From: Magicicada septendecula
Lineage: Eukaryota > Arthropoda > Insecta > Hemiptera > Cicadidae
Reading direction: 5' to 3'
Assembly: GCA_034769895.1 (NCBI GenBank)
Contig: CM068367.1
Span: 1,313,999,046 to 1,314,063,045 of the forward strand
DNA length: 64,000 bases
Part shown: piece after piece, positions 32,352 through 43,751 of the stretch
Layout: each line of letters opens with the position of its first letter
How positions within the stretch are numbered: the stretch's first letter is position 1
Made by a program: the position numbers and the translations under genes
Notes under the pieces: model-generated
Databases searched by the model: none
Seen by the model: the letters and a program-made list of their open reading frames with translations, nothing else
Told to the model about the DNA's origin: nothing

Positions 32352-34333
32352 TGAGCCACTGTCTCATTGGCCCGGTCTCCCGGAACATTGGGTTGCTGAC
32401 CCGTCTGTGTTTCCTGCCTGACCTCGGGATTACCGTTAATAGGTTGGCTATTCGCCGCGTTACCCTGGCTAGCTGGCGCCTGTTGTGGGTAAAACATGTA
32501 AGTGGGTATATTAGGTGGATATGGCCGTCGGTTATTGGCCATTGTATAATTTACCTGGGGCCTGTACTCATTTTGGTTTCTCCTATCGCTTCCTCCTTGG
32601 TTTCCCCCGTTGCGATAACCATTACGTTGACCAAAATTACTTCCTCTATAATTATTCCCGCGATAACCGTTTCCCTGGTGGAAGTTCCTACCGTAGTTAT
32701 TCCCGGTGTAATTACCTCTGTTTGGTCCCGGGTAGTTGCGGTTAATTGGGCCCTGAGTGGTATCATTTCGGCCGTTTGGTGGGATATTATTATTCTGATT
32801 ATTGGTGTTTAGATTACTGTTCCCACCTCCATTCCGGTTTGGTCCGTTATTATTGTTGTTGTACTCTACCTTACGATTGGGGGGTTGGTAATCCTGGAAC
32901 CTTCCTGTGGATTCGCAATTTTCCAATAATTTGGCCAGATCGGCTATTTTGCTAATTTGTTGGTATAATTGGGCATCCTTGATCCCATAGCTGTAATGTC
33001 CAGCTAACTGCCTTACCAAACATTCTTCTGGGATCGGCGGTATCAACTTCCGTGCTAAACATACCTTTCCCAGGAAATAAGACGTCGGGGACTGTCCATA
33101 GGACGCATCGTATTTGCCATAGAAAATGTCCATTCTTACCCTGTTTTGTGCGGTCTCTGACCAATACTTTTCCTTAAATTGGCGTTTAAACTCTGCTAAA
33201 TTTGTTATTTCGGGTCGTACCGCTATCCACCAGTTATCCTTAGTATTTTTAAATGTCTCGTCAAGCATCTCTCTTATCCTGTCCCACCTTGTTTCTCTAC
33301 TTCTCCCAATAACCTCCTCCATTCTTTCCAAAAATTCCATTGGGTTTCGTCGATAGTCCTGGAAGTTGATTACTTCCCTGTTTTCACCATGACACGTATG
33401 AGTGTTTAGTATTGGTGTGTCTCTCAGCGCCTCTAATCTTTCCTGCAGGTTTTTCTCTCTCTGGTCTATTTCCAGTAGGCCTATACTATTTTTGTTAGAT
33501 TTTATTTGTTCGTCCAGCCTGTTAGCGATGTGCTGGACTTCTCCTACCTCCTGCATGATGGCGTCTTGGTTCTGCCTTACCCTGTTTTCGAGATTTATAA
33601 CATCTTGTTTGGTCTCTACTGTTTGTTCCTCTATCTTTTCGAAACGTGTATTGTTTCCCTCCCGTAACCTTTCCAACTGTTTCTCCATATTCTCGACCTT
33701 CCTGTCACTATCAATTTTATTATCATCGATCTTTTTGGTTACTGTTTCGTATTTTATGCTAATTTCCTTTTTCAGGGACTCTATGCTTTTTTTGTTCTCC
33801 TCCTGAAATATCTCCAGTTTTTTCCCATTATCATTTATTTTCTTGGTTATATCCTCCCTTAAGGATTCTATGTTTTTGTCTAATTTCCCCATATTTTTAT
33901 TATTCTCCTCCTTATCTTCCTGTCTATTTTTATTCAGGGATTCTATATTTTTGTTCATATCCTCCTTCAGGGATTTTATTATTTCCGCCTTGTCTTCCTG
34001 TCTATTTTTGTTCATATCCTCTTTCAGGGATTCTGTATTTTTGTTCATATCTTCCTTCAGGGATTTTGTCATTCCTTGGAGCATCATCATTATTGCATTC
34101 ATGTCAACGCTTGCTGTTATTTTTTCTGGTTCGGGTTTCTCTGTTTGTTCTACCATTTGTATGGGTTCTTCTCCCGTTTGCTCCTCTATTTCATCTGCCG
34201 TTTGTACCGGTCTTTCCATTTCTAGTGTGGGCGGTTCTAATTCCGTTTCCTCGACCTGTACTGCCTCTCCGTCTTCCACACTTAACTCGGGTTCCACAGT
34301 CTTCTTCACCTTCTTTCCCTTTGGTTGCGGCAT
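32342..34333 (-). CDS. gag: Gypsy Gag with long coiled coil and no zinc knuckle
   Basis: A 663-codon intact frame from ATG 34333, about 67 bases inside the 5' LTR. Residues 1-70 are acidic and proline-containing. About 75-290 is a coiled coil with near-exact repeats of SLKEDMNKN. About 310-470 is the capsid-like part (FLERMEEVIGRSRE, then FKRQFKEKYWSE). The C-terminal 180 residues are Asn/Gly/Arg-rich (RGNNYRGSNFGQRNG). No CX2CX4HX4C knuckle exists, so RNA binding probably rests on the Arg/Gly-rich tail. Gag ends eight bases before the first codon of the pol frame. The plus-strand element at 58822 has the same architecture. Confidence 0.92.
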   Translation of the reverse strand: MPQPKGKKVKKTVEPELSVEDGEAVQVEETELEPPTLEMERPVQTADEIEEQTGEEPIQMVEQTEKPEPEKITASVDMNAIMMMLQGMTKSLKEDMNKNTESLKEDMNKNRQEDKAEIIKSLKEDMNKNIESLNKNRQEDKEENNKNMGKLDKNIESLREDITKKINDNGKKLEIFQEENKKSIESLKKEISIKYETVTKKIDDNKIDSDRKVENMEKQLERLREGNNTRFEKIEEQTVETKQDVINLENRVRQNQDAIMQEVGEVQHIANRLDEQIKSNKNSIGLLEIDQREKNLQERLEALRDTPILNTHTCHGENREVINFQDYRRNPMEFLERMEEVIGRSRETRWDRIREMLDETFKNTKDNWWIAVRPEITNLAEFKRQFKEKYWSETAQNRVRMDIFYGKYDASYGQSPTSYFLGKVCLARKLIPPIPEECLVRQLAGHYSYGIKDAQLYQQISKIADLAKLLENCESTGRFQDYQPPNRKVEYNNNNNGPNRNGGGNSNLNTNNQNNNIPPNGRNDTTQGPINRNYPGPNRGNYTGNNYGRNFHQGNGYRGNNYRGSNFGQRNGYRNGGNQGGSDRRNQNEYRPQVNYTMANNRRPYPPNIPTYMFYPQQAPASQGNAANSQPINGNPEVRQETQTGQQPNVPGDRANETVAHLN

Positions 34334-34380
34334 TTTAATATGTTGGTAGTTGCCGGGCTTGTTCCGTCTTTTTCAAGCCT

Positions 34381-34397
34381 CACTAGTTGGGCTGCCA
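34381..34397 (-). other. Primer-binding site
   Basis: TGGCAGCCCAACTAG begins three bases inside the 5' LTR boundary on the minus strand. It starts with TGG, as required for a tRNA CCA end. It resembles TGGCGCCCAAC of lysine-tRNA primers with one inserted A, but the tRNA is not certain. Confidence 0.6.
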
Positions 34398-34399
34398 AT

Positions 34400-37289
34400 T
34401 TATAACAAAAAGAAAGGTGATTGGGTGTTGTTGTTGTGTTGTTGTGTTGTGAAATGTCGGGCGTTACCTCCGCGCACTTTTGTTACTTACTCTGTTGACT
34501 GGATCCTCTGCAGTGATGTAGTCCTGTAACACAACTTAAAACTATGCTTTTGTGGGCGCCACTTGGAAACGTTTGTTCCAAGAAAAATTAAATGTGATTG
34601 ATAAAATTTTTAAATCTACGAAAAAATTTAAACAAGTCAGTTTAGCTTTGAAAAATCAGTTATGTTTAATGATTCTTTAAAAACAACAAACAAATCGTCT
34701 GAAGGACTATCATTCATAAAAATTATAAAATTGCAGAGAAAAAATTTACAAGTTATTATTATTGACAATTTTTTATATGTCCAATCAAGTATCGGCTAGT
34801 ATAATTCAGATTCTGACTCAGTTGACAAGCATGAGTTTAATATGTGAAAAAACTTTAATCTCAGGACGTGACTCCTTTGAACTACCAAGACATATCAATT
34901 AGATGCCTTACAAGAAAAAACTAAGTGATTTGAAGGCGTATGTGTGGCGTGTAAAGTACAACTGTGTGATAAATGTAACCAGGTAACAAATGACTTTAAT
35001 TTTGGTAACTCACGTTCCAATGGTCGTTTATTCTCTCACTGGACACTTCCTTCGGGTAGTTTCTCGATCTCGCCTCTTCGGGTGTACACTGAAGCTATTT
35101 AAAGTCAATTTTTGCGATCGTTACTTTTTCCGCACTTTTTGTCAAAACGTTTGGCAGTAAAATCTCGTTCAAACGCCGCCACTACGAATCATCTGTTTAG
35201 CGTTGATTCAGAAATCTGCCACCGCAGCGCTGACTCCCATGCAGTGTTGAGGAAGGCTCAGTGTATTGTTTTGTTTACGTTCGGGGGAATTATTTGTCAC
35301 GTTAGTCAGTCAATGCGAACACAGCAGAATTCGTTCTCTATTAAATGTTTGGGACCCTCCTGGGCCGTCGACGTTCTGGCTGCGTGCTTTCTATTAAAAT
35401 TTGCCGTATCGCTGCTCTATTTCAGCGATATTTTTTGGCGACTCTCGTTGAGGTTAAGTCAGTCGGGTATGTCTATGTACGGGAAAAAGCCTTCCTGCCG
35501 TGTCTTGTCGATTTCTCGCCTCTTTGGTTTCGCCTTAGCTGCGTTGATCAGTGTTGTGTGAGATGCATCAGTTCTGGAGTTCAATCTTCAAGTGTTTTTG
35601 GGCCGAATTTGGTCTCGCTTTTATACTAAATCGGGATGACTGTTTTCGTCGACTTCCGGTATATTTGTATAAAAATTCTTTCTAGATTGTTCGAGAATAA
35701 ACGAAATGGAATGTCATAGAACAATTTTCACTTCCGTAGAAGCTTTTAGAACGAATTTCTTATTCTTCATACAATGGATATTTCAAAATTTACACTGGTA
35801 TTTATCAAACAGTTTCACATTAGTACTTACAATTTGTATGCCATTAATGTATTTAGATTCCTTGTTTTTTACTGAATCTAGCGATACTAAATATGATTGG
35901 TATCTAATTAATTTAAGTCTAATAAACATTACAATTTACAACCCTCACCTTGAGTTGTAGTCATTAAAAATTCAATATTTATAACAAAATTTGTTGTGGA
36001 GTTATAAAGTTCCCTTCACAAGCTGGTCATCTACTACTACTACTCTCCTACAACAAAATAAACAAATTTTAACATCAATAAAACACAAATAAATACAATT
36101 TTATATGGCCTCTGCTCATGGCCTAGGTTCTTGCCAGTTTTCTAATACAATGATTAGTCTTTTCCCTTAATATATGTATTATTTCACCACTATACACACA
36201 GAGTTTATTATTTTGTCTATCTTTTGTGATACCTGGTTACTTTGTACATATATTATATTTATCACAAGATGACATAGCATCATTGATTGTCTTGAGATGT
36301 CATTTTTTTATGGTGTGACAAATCTCACTCTAAATAGTTAAATTCTTTTAGAATTGACTTTACTTTCAACTGAGTTTATTTCTTATTAAGGTGTACTGAT
36401 GTACTGTACCTTTCTATCTTATTTTTGTTAGTATTATGTAAGTATTTTGCCAGATCTGATTATTTTTGTACTGGATAATTGGCTTCAGCCATACATGGTA
36501 TAAGTAAATATTTTGCTGACTTGACTATTACAATGTTAAAGTTGGTCAGGTATATTAGTATAGTTGCTTTATATCATATTACAGCTTTCTAATACAGTTT
36601 GGTTGCATTTTGGCAACATTAAATTAATAAATTATACAATATTAGATGCCTATTACATGTTTTTTGTTAACACTGTTTTTGGCTATTTTGGCTGCTTTTT
36701 ATTCATTTGACAGCTTCCTTTATTTAAGATAAATTGTTCACTATTGTCTGCTTGACAATTACATATAGTTTTTATTTAAATCTGATAATAATTAATTTTT
36801 CCATGAAATCTTGGTGTATGGTCTCAAATCCAACACATTAACATTTTTTGTCATAACAAATATATCATTTTTATTCTAACTTAAATTCTTTCTAATAATG
36901 TATTTAAGTCATTTAATACATTTATTTTATTTACATCACATAATATAATAATGGATCATGTCCATTTATTCACAAAAAATAGTTTTTTAATACTCTATTC
37001 ATAGTTATAAAACTTAATAATTATTGACTTTATTCTGGTGGATTCTGACATTATTTCTCTCTCTTATAGTGTCTTATGGTCTTTTCACTCTTATTCACTT
37101 TAATAATATATATGGGGTTTTGTCTTAGTCATAGTTTGGTCGTTTTTTCAAGTTGATAGAAATAATTATTATACAAAATTACACAATTTTTTGGGACTAC
37201 TTGGGTTCGATACTGTTCACTTCACTTTCCTCTTATGCTAACTTACTATATAAATGATTTCTTTTTATGGAACGTTCTGTGACGTTACA
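34400..37289 (-). repeat. 5' LTR of minus-strand gypsy element
   Basis: Adjacent to the primer-binding site and gag, hence the 5' LTR. It has one extra 8-base GTT-rich unit near 34430 relative to 24792-27673, and three substitutions were noticed (near 34906, 34938 and 36393). At about 2.9 kb it is unusually long for an insect gypsy element. The promoter should lie on the minus strand within it, but I cannot place a TATA box with confidence. Confidence 0.95.
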
Positions 37290-37559
37290 ATATATGTATA
37301 TATTTGTATGCATGTGTGTGTGTGTTGTGCATATGTCTGTATACACAAAATACACAATAAATGTATCTATTTATTTATTTTGTATTGCAGGTATTATAAT
37401 TGCCTAGTGCGGTTTTTACGAAAACGTCAGAGTGTTCAACTTCAGAGGCTTAAATTTTTTATTTAAGTGAAATTTTATTTAAGCCTTTAAAGATGCATAA
37501 CAAGTTGTTAGACGTATGTCAGATAATTACATTATAAATAATAAAAACAATTATCCATC
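37290..37559. other. Short unassigned flank
   Basis: TA/TG-rich DNA into which the gypsy element inserted. No gene seen. Confidence 0.5.
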
Positions 37560-38395
37560 CTTATTCCGAGGCGATGGATGAGCAGTGCTTAACAACTCTC
37601 CTATTTGCCGACGATCAGGTAATTATAGCGTGTGAAGAGGGCGACACAGACTACATGTTTAGACAATTGAAAGAGGAGTACGAGAAACGGGGTCTAAACA
37701 TAAACACTACTAAAACAGAATATCTGAAAATAGGAGACATGCAAGGAGAAGACCCAGATCTGCAAATCCATAGAATCGGAAAGTGTAGCGAATTCAAATA
37801 TAGGGGAAGCATTATTTCAGAAGATGGAACAACAAAAAATGACATCAAAATAGGATACAACAGAGGAAAAAAGCTATTCGTTTGCTAAACTCGTTATTTT
37901 GGTCGAACAAAATGAAACTTCAAACTAAACTGACAATCTACACAACTATTGTGGAGCCCACTTTAACTTATGGCTGCGAATGCTGGCAACTCTCAGATAA
38001 AGAGAAAAAGATGATAGAAACTGTGGAAATGGACTTCTTAAGAAGAGCGTGTAATATTTCTAGAATGCGGTATGTTAGAAACGAAGATGTAAGAAGGAAA
38101 ACAGGGCGCATATTTACAACAGCAGAAAGAATAGAATCCAGACAGTTGCTATGGTATGGTCACGTAATGAGGATGGAGGAGAAGCGATGGCCAAAGAAAG
38201 CATTGACTTACACGCCACAAACCAGGAGAAGAAAGGAAGACTGACAACACAACGGAGAACAGGAATTAGGAAAAGCATGGGAGGCAGAGCTATTGAAGAT
38301 GATGACTGGAAGGATAGGGAGAAATAGTGATCGAAATGCGGGATGCGGCACAGACTGTAGGATCCCCGCTAATAAAAAAAAAACCACAATTATTT
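37560..38395 (+). pseudogene. LINE reverse transcriptase fragment with ADD box and tail
   Basis: The first open frame (37574-37888) has LLFADDQVIIACEEGDTDYM, the RT catalytic box, then KRGLNINTTKTEYL and the EFKYRGSIISEDG block. After a frameshift near 37880 the second (37882-38244) has KLTIYTTIVEPTLTYGCECW, RNEDVRRKTG and LLWYGHVMRMEEKRWPKKAL. The tail reads RRTGIRKSMGG and WKDREK and ends at an A-rich stretch near 38382. It is 5'-truncated with one clear frameshift and otherwise well preserved, so it is fairly young. Confidence 0.88.
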
Positions 38396-39019
38396 GTAAT
38401 TCTTTGTTCCGCATATATTATATCTGAAGGGTGTGTGTGTGTGTCTGTGTGTGTGCACACGCGGGTGCGTTTTATGGATGTCGGGTTGCGGGTGAGCGTG
38501 TATCTAATACCTGAGACTGACGAATTAAAAAAAAAGAGATGTTTGACAGTAGTGAATCGTATAAATCAAGAATATAAATAATATATACATTAACTTAATT
38601 TGTAGAAAATAGAGAAAAATGAGTGCGAAGGTACAGTCGAAGGTAAATCAAAGTGAAAAGAAAGTGTAGAAGACTTCTTATGTCTGTATGCGTGTGTGAA
38701 ATATCTTAATGGCTACAGGGAAGATCTTTAGCGTTGATGCTGTTAAAACCAAGGGCTTCGCTACGCCAAATCGCACACGGGAAAAAACTGTATTTGATCT
38801 CTGTTCAGAATAATTAATTTTACATCAGTACAAAGACAATAATTAAATTTTAGGGTACATTGAAGCTTAAAAACTCAGTAATTTGAGCAGACATTATGTG
38901 TAGGCCTATGTATAATCAGTAAAGAATTTTGTTATCCTTAAAACTAATTTAAAGAAGAAGAATTGTTGAAATTTTATTTATGTAATTGTTATTTCTACGT
39001 ATATTTAGAATCAACAATA
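38396..39019. other. Unassigned DNA
   Basis: A GT-rich stretch at about 38430-38460, otherwise nothing recognisable. Confidence 0.5.
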
Positions 39020-39600
39020 GTCTTCTTCTTCTTCTTCTTCCCGAACAAGGATTAGGCCTTGATGACCTGTTCCGGCTTCATAGGATTTATTCCCATCTGT
39101 TCTTTGGTCTCCCTAAGCTTCTTATTCCAGCTGGTTTGTATCTACTTGCCACTTTTGGTAGTCTTCGATCATCCATACATTCCAGATGGTCCTTCCAATT
39201 TCTTCTCCGCACTGTATTTCCGCATTTAAGTTGTATATTTAAACTCTTCTCTAATCTCTTCATTTCTAGATCGATCTTGTTTAGTACAATCTTTGACCGA
39301 TTTTAGAAATTTCAACTCCGCTGCTTGTATGCGGCTTTTATCTCTCTTTCGCATTATCCATGACTCGCTTTCATAAGGAAGCATAGGGACAGCCATTACC
39401 TTGTAAAACTTGAGCTGAGTACCTTCCCGCGTCTTGTTTTTTAGTGTTCTTCGTATAGTGCCGCACATCAATTGAAAGTGATGTAGTTTATTGTCTATGT
39501 CGCTATTTTTCTCATATGATATATCATACCCTAGGTAGCTAAAGTGAGAGACATGTTCACTTAGTTGGTTATTAATCATTACTTAGGCTCATACAGGATA
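39020..39600 (-). pseudogene. LINE reverse transcriptase C-terminus with GAA tail
   Basis: On the minus strand 39226-39579 encodes HVSHFSYLGYDISYEKNSDI, LKFYKVMAVPMLPYESESW and ELKFLKSVKDCTKQDRSRNE. After that, the untranslated end contains CCGGAACAGGTCATCAAGG and closes with (GAA)n at 39024-39041. The sequence is closely related to the plus-strand copies at 11065 and 40245. 5'-truncated. Confidence 0.82.
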
Positions 39601-39859
39601 GCTTCCCAGGAAAGCCATCGTTTTGCTTGTGGAAATTCTTAAGTTATACTGAATCGAACACCGTTGTCAATTATGTAGCGCTCTTTGCAAACCATTTTTG
39701 GTTTATCCCATGGTGGAGGCAACCTGTCTAAGGAAAGAAGACCCTGAAATGAAAACCCCGGTCCTCCAGATTAGGGGTTATATGATGGGTTGGTATCCCA
39801 TCTATGTAAAAATTAGAGTACTCATAAGTTTCATAAGCAAAAGCTGGACCGATCTAGTG

Positions 39860-40070
39860 GTAACAGAGAAGGCAAGAAAGAAGGAAAACGATTTGGTACA
39901 ATAGATACTCTAAAGGTTGCAGCATGGAACGTAAGAGGGTTCAACATGAAGGAGCTAGAGTTAGATAGGCATCTGAAGAATAAAAGCATAAATGTAGCAG
40001 TGATTAGTGAAACCAAGAATAAAATTGAAAGGTACAATAGTATTAAGTATCATACTGTACTCTGTGTTGC
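39860..40070 (+). pseudogene. LINE apurinic endonuclease, N-terminal fragment
   Basis: Translates to TLKVAAWNVRGFNMKELELD and NVAVISETKNKIERYNSIKY. The AAWNVRG block, then a VAVISETK segment, is the start of the endonuclease domain that nicks target DNA in LINEs. The catalytic Glu lies in SETK. The rest of the domain is missing. The same-strand RT segment begins at 40245, so an internal deletion or rearrangement separates them. Confidence 0.75.
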
Positions 40071-40244
40071 AATGTATTCTATGAGGACGGCCTTCCACCT
40101 GTTGCTCTCAACAGGTGCGTTCTGGTGCGTGCGTGTTCGCGTGTTTTACTTATCTCTAATACATTTAAACACTAGCGTGCTGAAATTATTATATCGTGCT
40201 GCTGATATTATGAGAATATCGTGAAATGAAATAATTAAGATGCA

Positions 40245-41288
40245 TTTGGAAATAAGAGGAGGGAATACACTCTGGAAACTCACATTGGTTTCATTGATTA
40301 CGAGAAAGCTTTCGATCGGATCAGTAGAACAAAACTATGGGAAATTATGGACAGATGAGGGTATCCCAAACACTTGATAGGAGTTATTCAAGGGCTATAC
40401 AAACATACTAGAATTATAATAAATACTGGAGAAGGTAAAACTTTACCTATAACAATTTATAGAGGGGTTCGACAAGGGTGTAGCTTATCTCCCACTTTAT
40501 TTAATTATATATAGACGATGTTATACGACAATGGAAGGAAAAAGTAAACTCCGGAATTAAATTGACACCATCTAGTCAGTGTATCAATATATTGTTATTT
40601 GCGGATGATCAGGTTATTATGCAAAAAGCAGAAAAAGATCTCCAATTAGCATTTTTCCACTGAGCCAAATATGCAAAGAATATAATCTTAGAATATCAAC
40701 CCAGGAAACAAAAGTTATGGTCTTTAGAGGAAAGAATTCGATACGTTCTAAGATAATTATAAACAATGAGTCTATAGAACAGGTATCTCGTTTCAATTTT
40801 CTAGGGTGTGATATAACTTATGAATATTACAACGACATCGATATAAAAATAAATAGATTTCAAATGATATGCGGTACTATACACAGAACACTTGGAAATA
40901 AGACAAGGAAAGACACCAAGATAAAATTCTGTAAACTAATGACAACGCTTGTTTTAACTTATGGAAGTGAAACTTGGACGATGACGAGAAAATATGAGCC
41001 AAGAATACAAACAAGTGAAATGAAGTTCTTCAGAAAAACCAAAGGTTGCACCCTTAGAGATCACTTACGAAATGAAGATATAAGAACCGAGTTAAGTGTA
41101 TATTCTATGGCCAGTAGACTAAAGAAAGGACAAATTAACTGAAGGCAGCATATCGAAAGAATAGAACGTATGAGACTACCTAAAGAAGTAATAACATACA
41201 GACCTCAAGGGAGACGAGATATAGCTAGACCAAAGAAGAGATGGCTTCGGTAAAAGCGGAACAGCCTGTAAGCCTATACATTGACGTG
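40245..41288 (+). pseudogene. LINE reverse transcriptase with 3' end
   Basis: RT blocks in order: HIGFIDYEKAFDRISRTKLW (catalytic Asp), TIYRGVRQGCSLSPTLFN, LLFADDQVIMQKAEKDL (catalytic pair), FNFLGCDITYEYYNDID, LVLTYGSETWTMTRKYE and LRNEDIRTEL. Frameshifts and stops fall near 40355, 40515 and 40665. It ends in an untranslated segment with GCGGAACAGCCTG followed by a GAA microsatellite. Together with 39860-40070 it probably represents one element. It is non-functional. Confidence 0.87.
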
Positions 41289-41376
41289 GAGAAGAAGAAA
41301 AAGAAGAAGAAGAAGAAGAAGAAGAAGAAGAAGAAGAAGAAGAAGAAGAAGAAGAAGAAGAAGAAGAAGAAGAAGA
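41289..41376 (+). repeat. (AAG)n microsatellite at LINE 3' end
   Basis: About 88 bases of nearly perfect GAA/AAG repeat immediately after the LINE 3' sequence. The poly-lysine open frame across it is an artefact. Confidence 0.95.
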
Positions 41377-42429
41377 TGAAAAAGAATTTAAAAATATTAA
41401 AATTGTGTCTAATTTTAAAAAAATCTAAAAATTTTAAAAATATATCTTCTTCTCATAAGCGTGCAAGTAAGTTATAAACATAGCATGTAATTATCACCAC
41501 CTTGATAATTTCCATTTGAAATTAGAAACCTCGTATTGATTCATAATATACATACTAATAGAACTTCAAGTATTATACTTGCCGAAGAAATCTATTTTTA
41601 TCATTCACATAGATAAACTGCAAAAATCTAAAATAACAAGAGCTACTGGAAAAGAAAAGAGGATTCATAATATATTTAAACTAAATTTAAACCCTCATTT
41701 AAACTATTCAATTTAATTGATAAATCAATTGACAATTTAAAATTTTTAAATTCTGATAACTATTTTAAAAATAAAATCATTCTAATAGCAACAGTGCGCA
41801 CCCAAAGAATATAAATGTTTGTGTGCACAATTAAATCTTCATATGAATTTTCTTATTTTGTACTCTTAAAAAGAAAGTGTTACGTCAGTTATATTATTTA
41901 TAATTTTTATACAATATTTACAGATTCTTTATACTACCACTATTGTCTCTGTTTTGGTCTTTTTATTTTAAAATAATCAGTTCATCTTCATCTGATGCTG
42001 TCGATCATTCTATCTTGGTCTGTGTGTCCATGGTGGTCCTTTTGAAGACCACGTGTGCATGAGCGTGTGGTTTAATCTCTTCAGACGTCTCGATAATACC
42101 CGTGAAACATATGGTTAATCAGCGATGATCTGTTTCTGAATGAGAGCGAATGGTTTACAATACTTGGGTGTATATTATATAGAACTGGTATTCTGTTCGT
42201 GTCCAAGATTGATTAAACAGTTTTGGTCCTGTCCCGGATTTCCACTTTAGACTTGAAGCCTTTTTTAACAGTACAAAAAATATTTAATTATCTTTTCGAT
42301 TTTAATCGTCTGTACAACACTCTTGTTAAATACAACACTTGTTTTTGATTCACGTGATTTTGCACTTCATGAGAGTGTTTTTTGTTACTATGCAAGTATC
42401 TGTTTAACGGAGTAATAAGCAAATAATTA
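41377..42429. other. Unassigned AT-rich DNA
   Basis: No supported feature. Confidence 0.5.
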
Positions 42430-43148
42430 TTCTGTCACCTTATGTTAGACTTAAATGAAATATTTTGTTGTTCTTGACTACATATTATTTGTCGAAAAAC
42501 ACTTTCATTATCAGGTAATATTTCTAAATTATTTTCCTCAATTATAATATCACGATACCAAGGATTATTGTTTTTAAGATATGCCAAAGCAGCCTTGACA
42601 TTATTGCGATTTACAATACAATCTTTATACACTTCACCCTCATGTCTTCTAACAAAAATATATTGTGAAATAGTATCGATAGAATGAGGTAAAGAAGTAG
42701 TAAAATTTGTAGTCTTGATGAAAATTAATTACTTGTCCACTATATCCAAATTGACCACCTTTAAGTCGATAGACTGTGATTACTGGATGAACTTGAGCAA
42801 TTAATTTTTCTTCAACAAACGTTAAATTCTTCAATACATCAGGTTGTGGACCAGGATCCATATTATTGTCAGCTGAAAAAATATTTACTTCATTTTTAAC
42901 ATTAAATATGTAGGATCAAACCAACGACGATGACATACATTACACAATTTGAAATCCAAATTTTTCTGAGCAGTTTCAAAATTAATGCACGTGTTATGCG
43001 CGTGTGCATACTCGTAAAAACGGGCATCATCACGATGGGGACATTGTTCATTGTGTCGATCTTCTCGTTGTCGCTCTCTTGCATCACGCATTAATGAACA
43101 ATTATGTGCACGTTCTTTACGGCCAGTCAGCATACGATTTCGTGCCAT
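42430..43148 (-). pseudogene. Helitron protein remnant (N-terminal and helitron-like region)
   Basis: Minus strand, in three frames. 43148-42885 is a charged start (MARNRMLTGRKERAHNC) with a cysteine pair near its end (CNVCHRRWFDP). Next come MDPGPQPDVLKNLTFVEEKL, IAQVHPVITVYRLKGGQFGY and SGQVINFHQD (42861-42700). The last is NRNNVKAALAYLKNNNPWYR (42632-42500). This series is the conserved N-terminal region that precedes the Rep/helicase part in Helitron-type proteins of arthropods. The HUH nuclease and PIF1-like helicase are not in the window, and frameshifts separate the blocks. It is a truncated rolling-circle transposon copy. Confidence 0.72.
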
Positions 43149-43232
43149 TTTACTCTAATAATACAAATATTTAAATTAATTAATAAATTAATAATAGTAA
43201 TAATTAATTTAATTTTTTAATAATTTAACAAC
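43081..43232 (-). repeat. Direct repeat, copy 1: 5' end of Helitron ORF plus leader
   Basis: About 150 bases covering the first codons of the Helitron-like frame and AT-rich upstream leader. Repeated with minor changes at 43363-43511. Confidence 0.85.
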
Positions 43233-43362
43233 TAATAAATCTATAATATATTAATATATTATAATTGTAAATAAAGTTATAACATTAATGGAAAAAAAAT
43301 ACGACACTAATATAAATTAATATAGAGAATTAAATTATTTTTTCAATTATTATTTAATTAAC

Positions 43363-43511
43363 ATCACGCATTAATGAACGATTACGTGCACGTTCTTTAC
43401 GGCCAGTCAGCGTACGATTACGTGGCATTTTACTGTAATAATACAAATTATTAAATTAATTAATTAATTAATAATAATAATTAATTTAATTTTTTAATAA
43501 TTTAACAACTA
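43363..43511 (-). repeat. Direct repeat, copy 2: duplicated Helitron 5' end
   Basis: Same orientation and content as 43081-43232 (for example CACGTTCTTTACGGCCAGTC on the plus strand), including the initiator region. No downstream coding part follows it. It indicates a local duplication 130 bases upstream of the Helitron remnant. Confidence 0.85.
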
Positions 43512-43717
43512 CGTATAATTTAAATATAATTTATTCAATAAACATCATATTTGTATTATTAAAATCTAAAACATGAAAAATTTAGTGTTTCTTTTTCAAA
43601 TTATGTATGCTCATATGTGGGGGGAGCCAAAAAAAATGAGGGGTGGAGGAAAAAAAAATGTGTACACTAATTTCAGTGACAGATAAACGTTGAGTGAAAT
43701 ATAAGATGTTTATGCGC

Positions 43718-43751
<34 letters not shown>

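Larger units (their letters stand above)
24792..37289 (-). mobile_element. Intact young Ty3/gypsy LTR retrotransposon with 2.9-kb LTRs
   Basis: A 12.5-kb element on the minus strand. Two direct repeats of 2882 and 2890 bp flank intact gag and pol frames, with a primer-binding site next to the 5' LTR and a purine-rich segment next to the 3' LTR. Both outer flanks read ATATA (24787-24791 and 37290-37294), a plausible 5-bp target duplication, although the site is itself AT-repetitive. I counted three substitutions and one 8-base indel between the LTRs, so insertion was recent. No env is present. Pol order is protease, RT, RNase H, integrase, which defines Ty3/gypsy. Confidence 0.97.

Noticed and set aside
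41241-41477. Lysine-rich open frame
   Set aside because: It is translation through the (AAG)n microsatellite.
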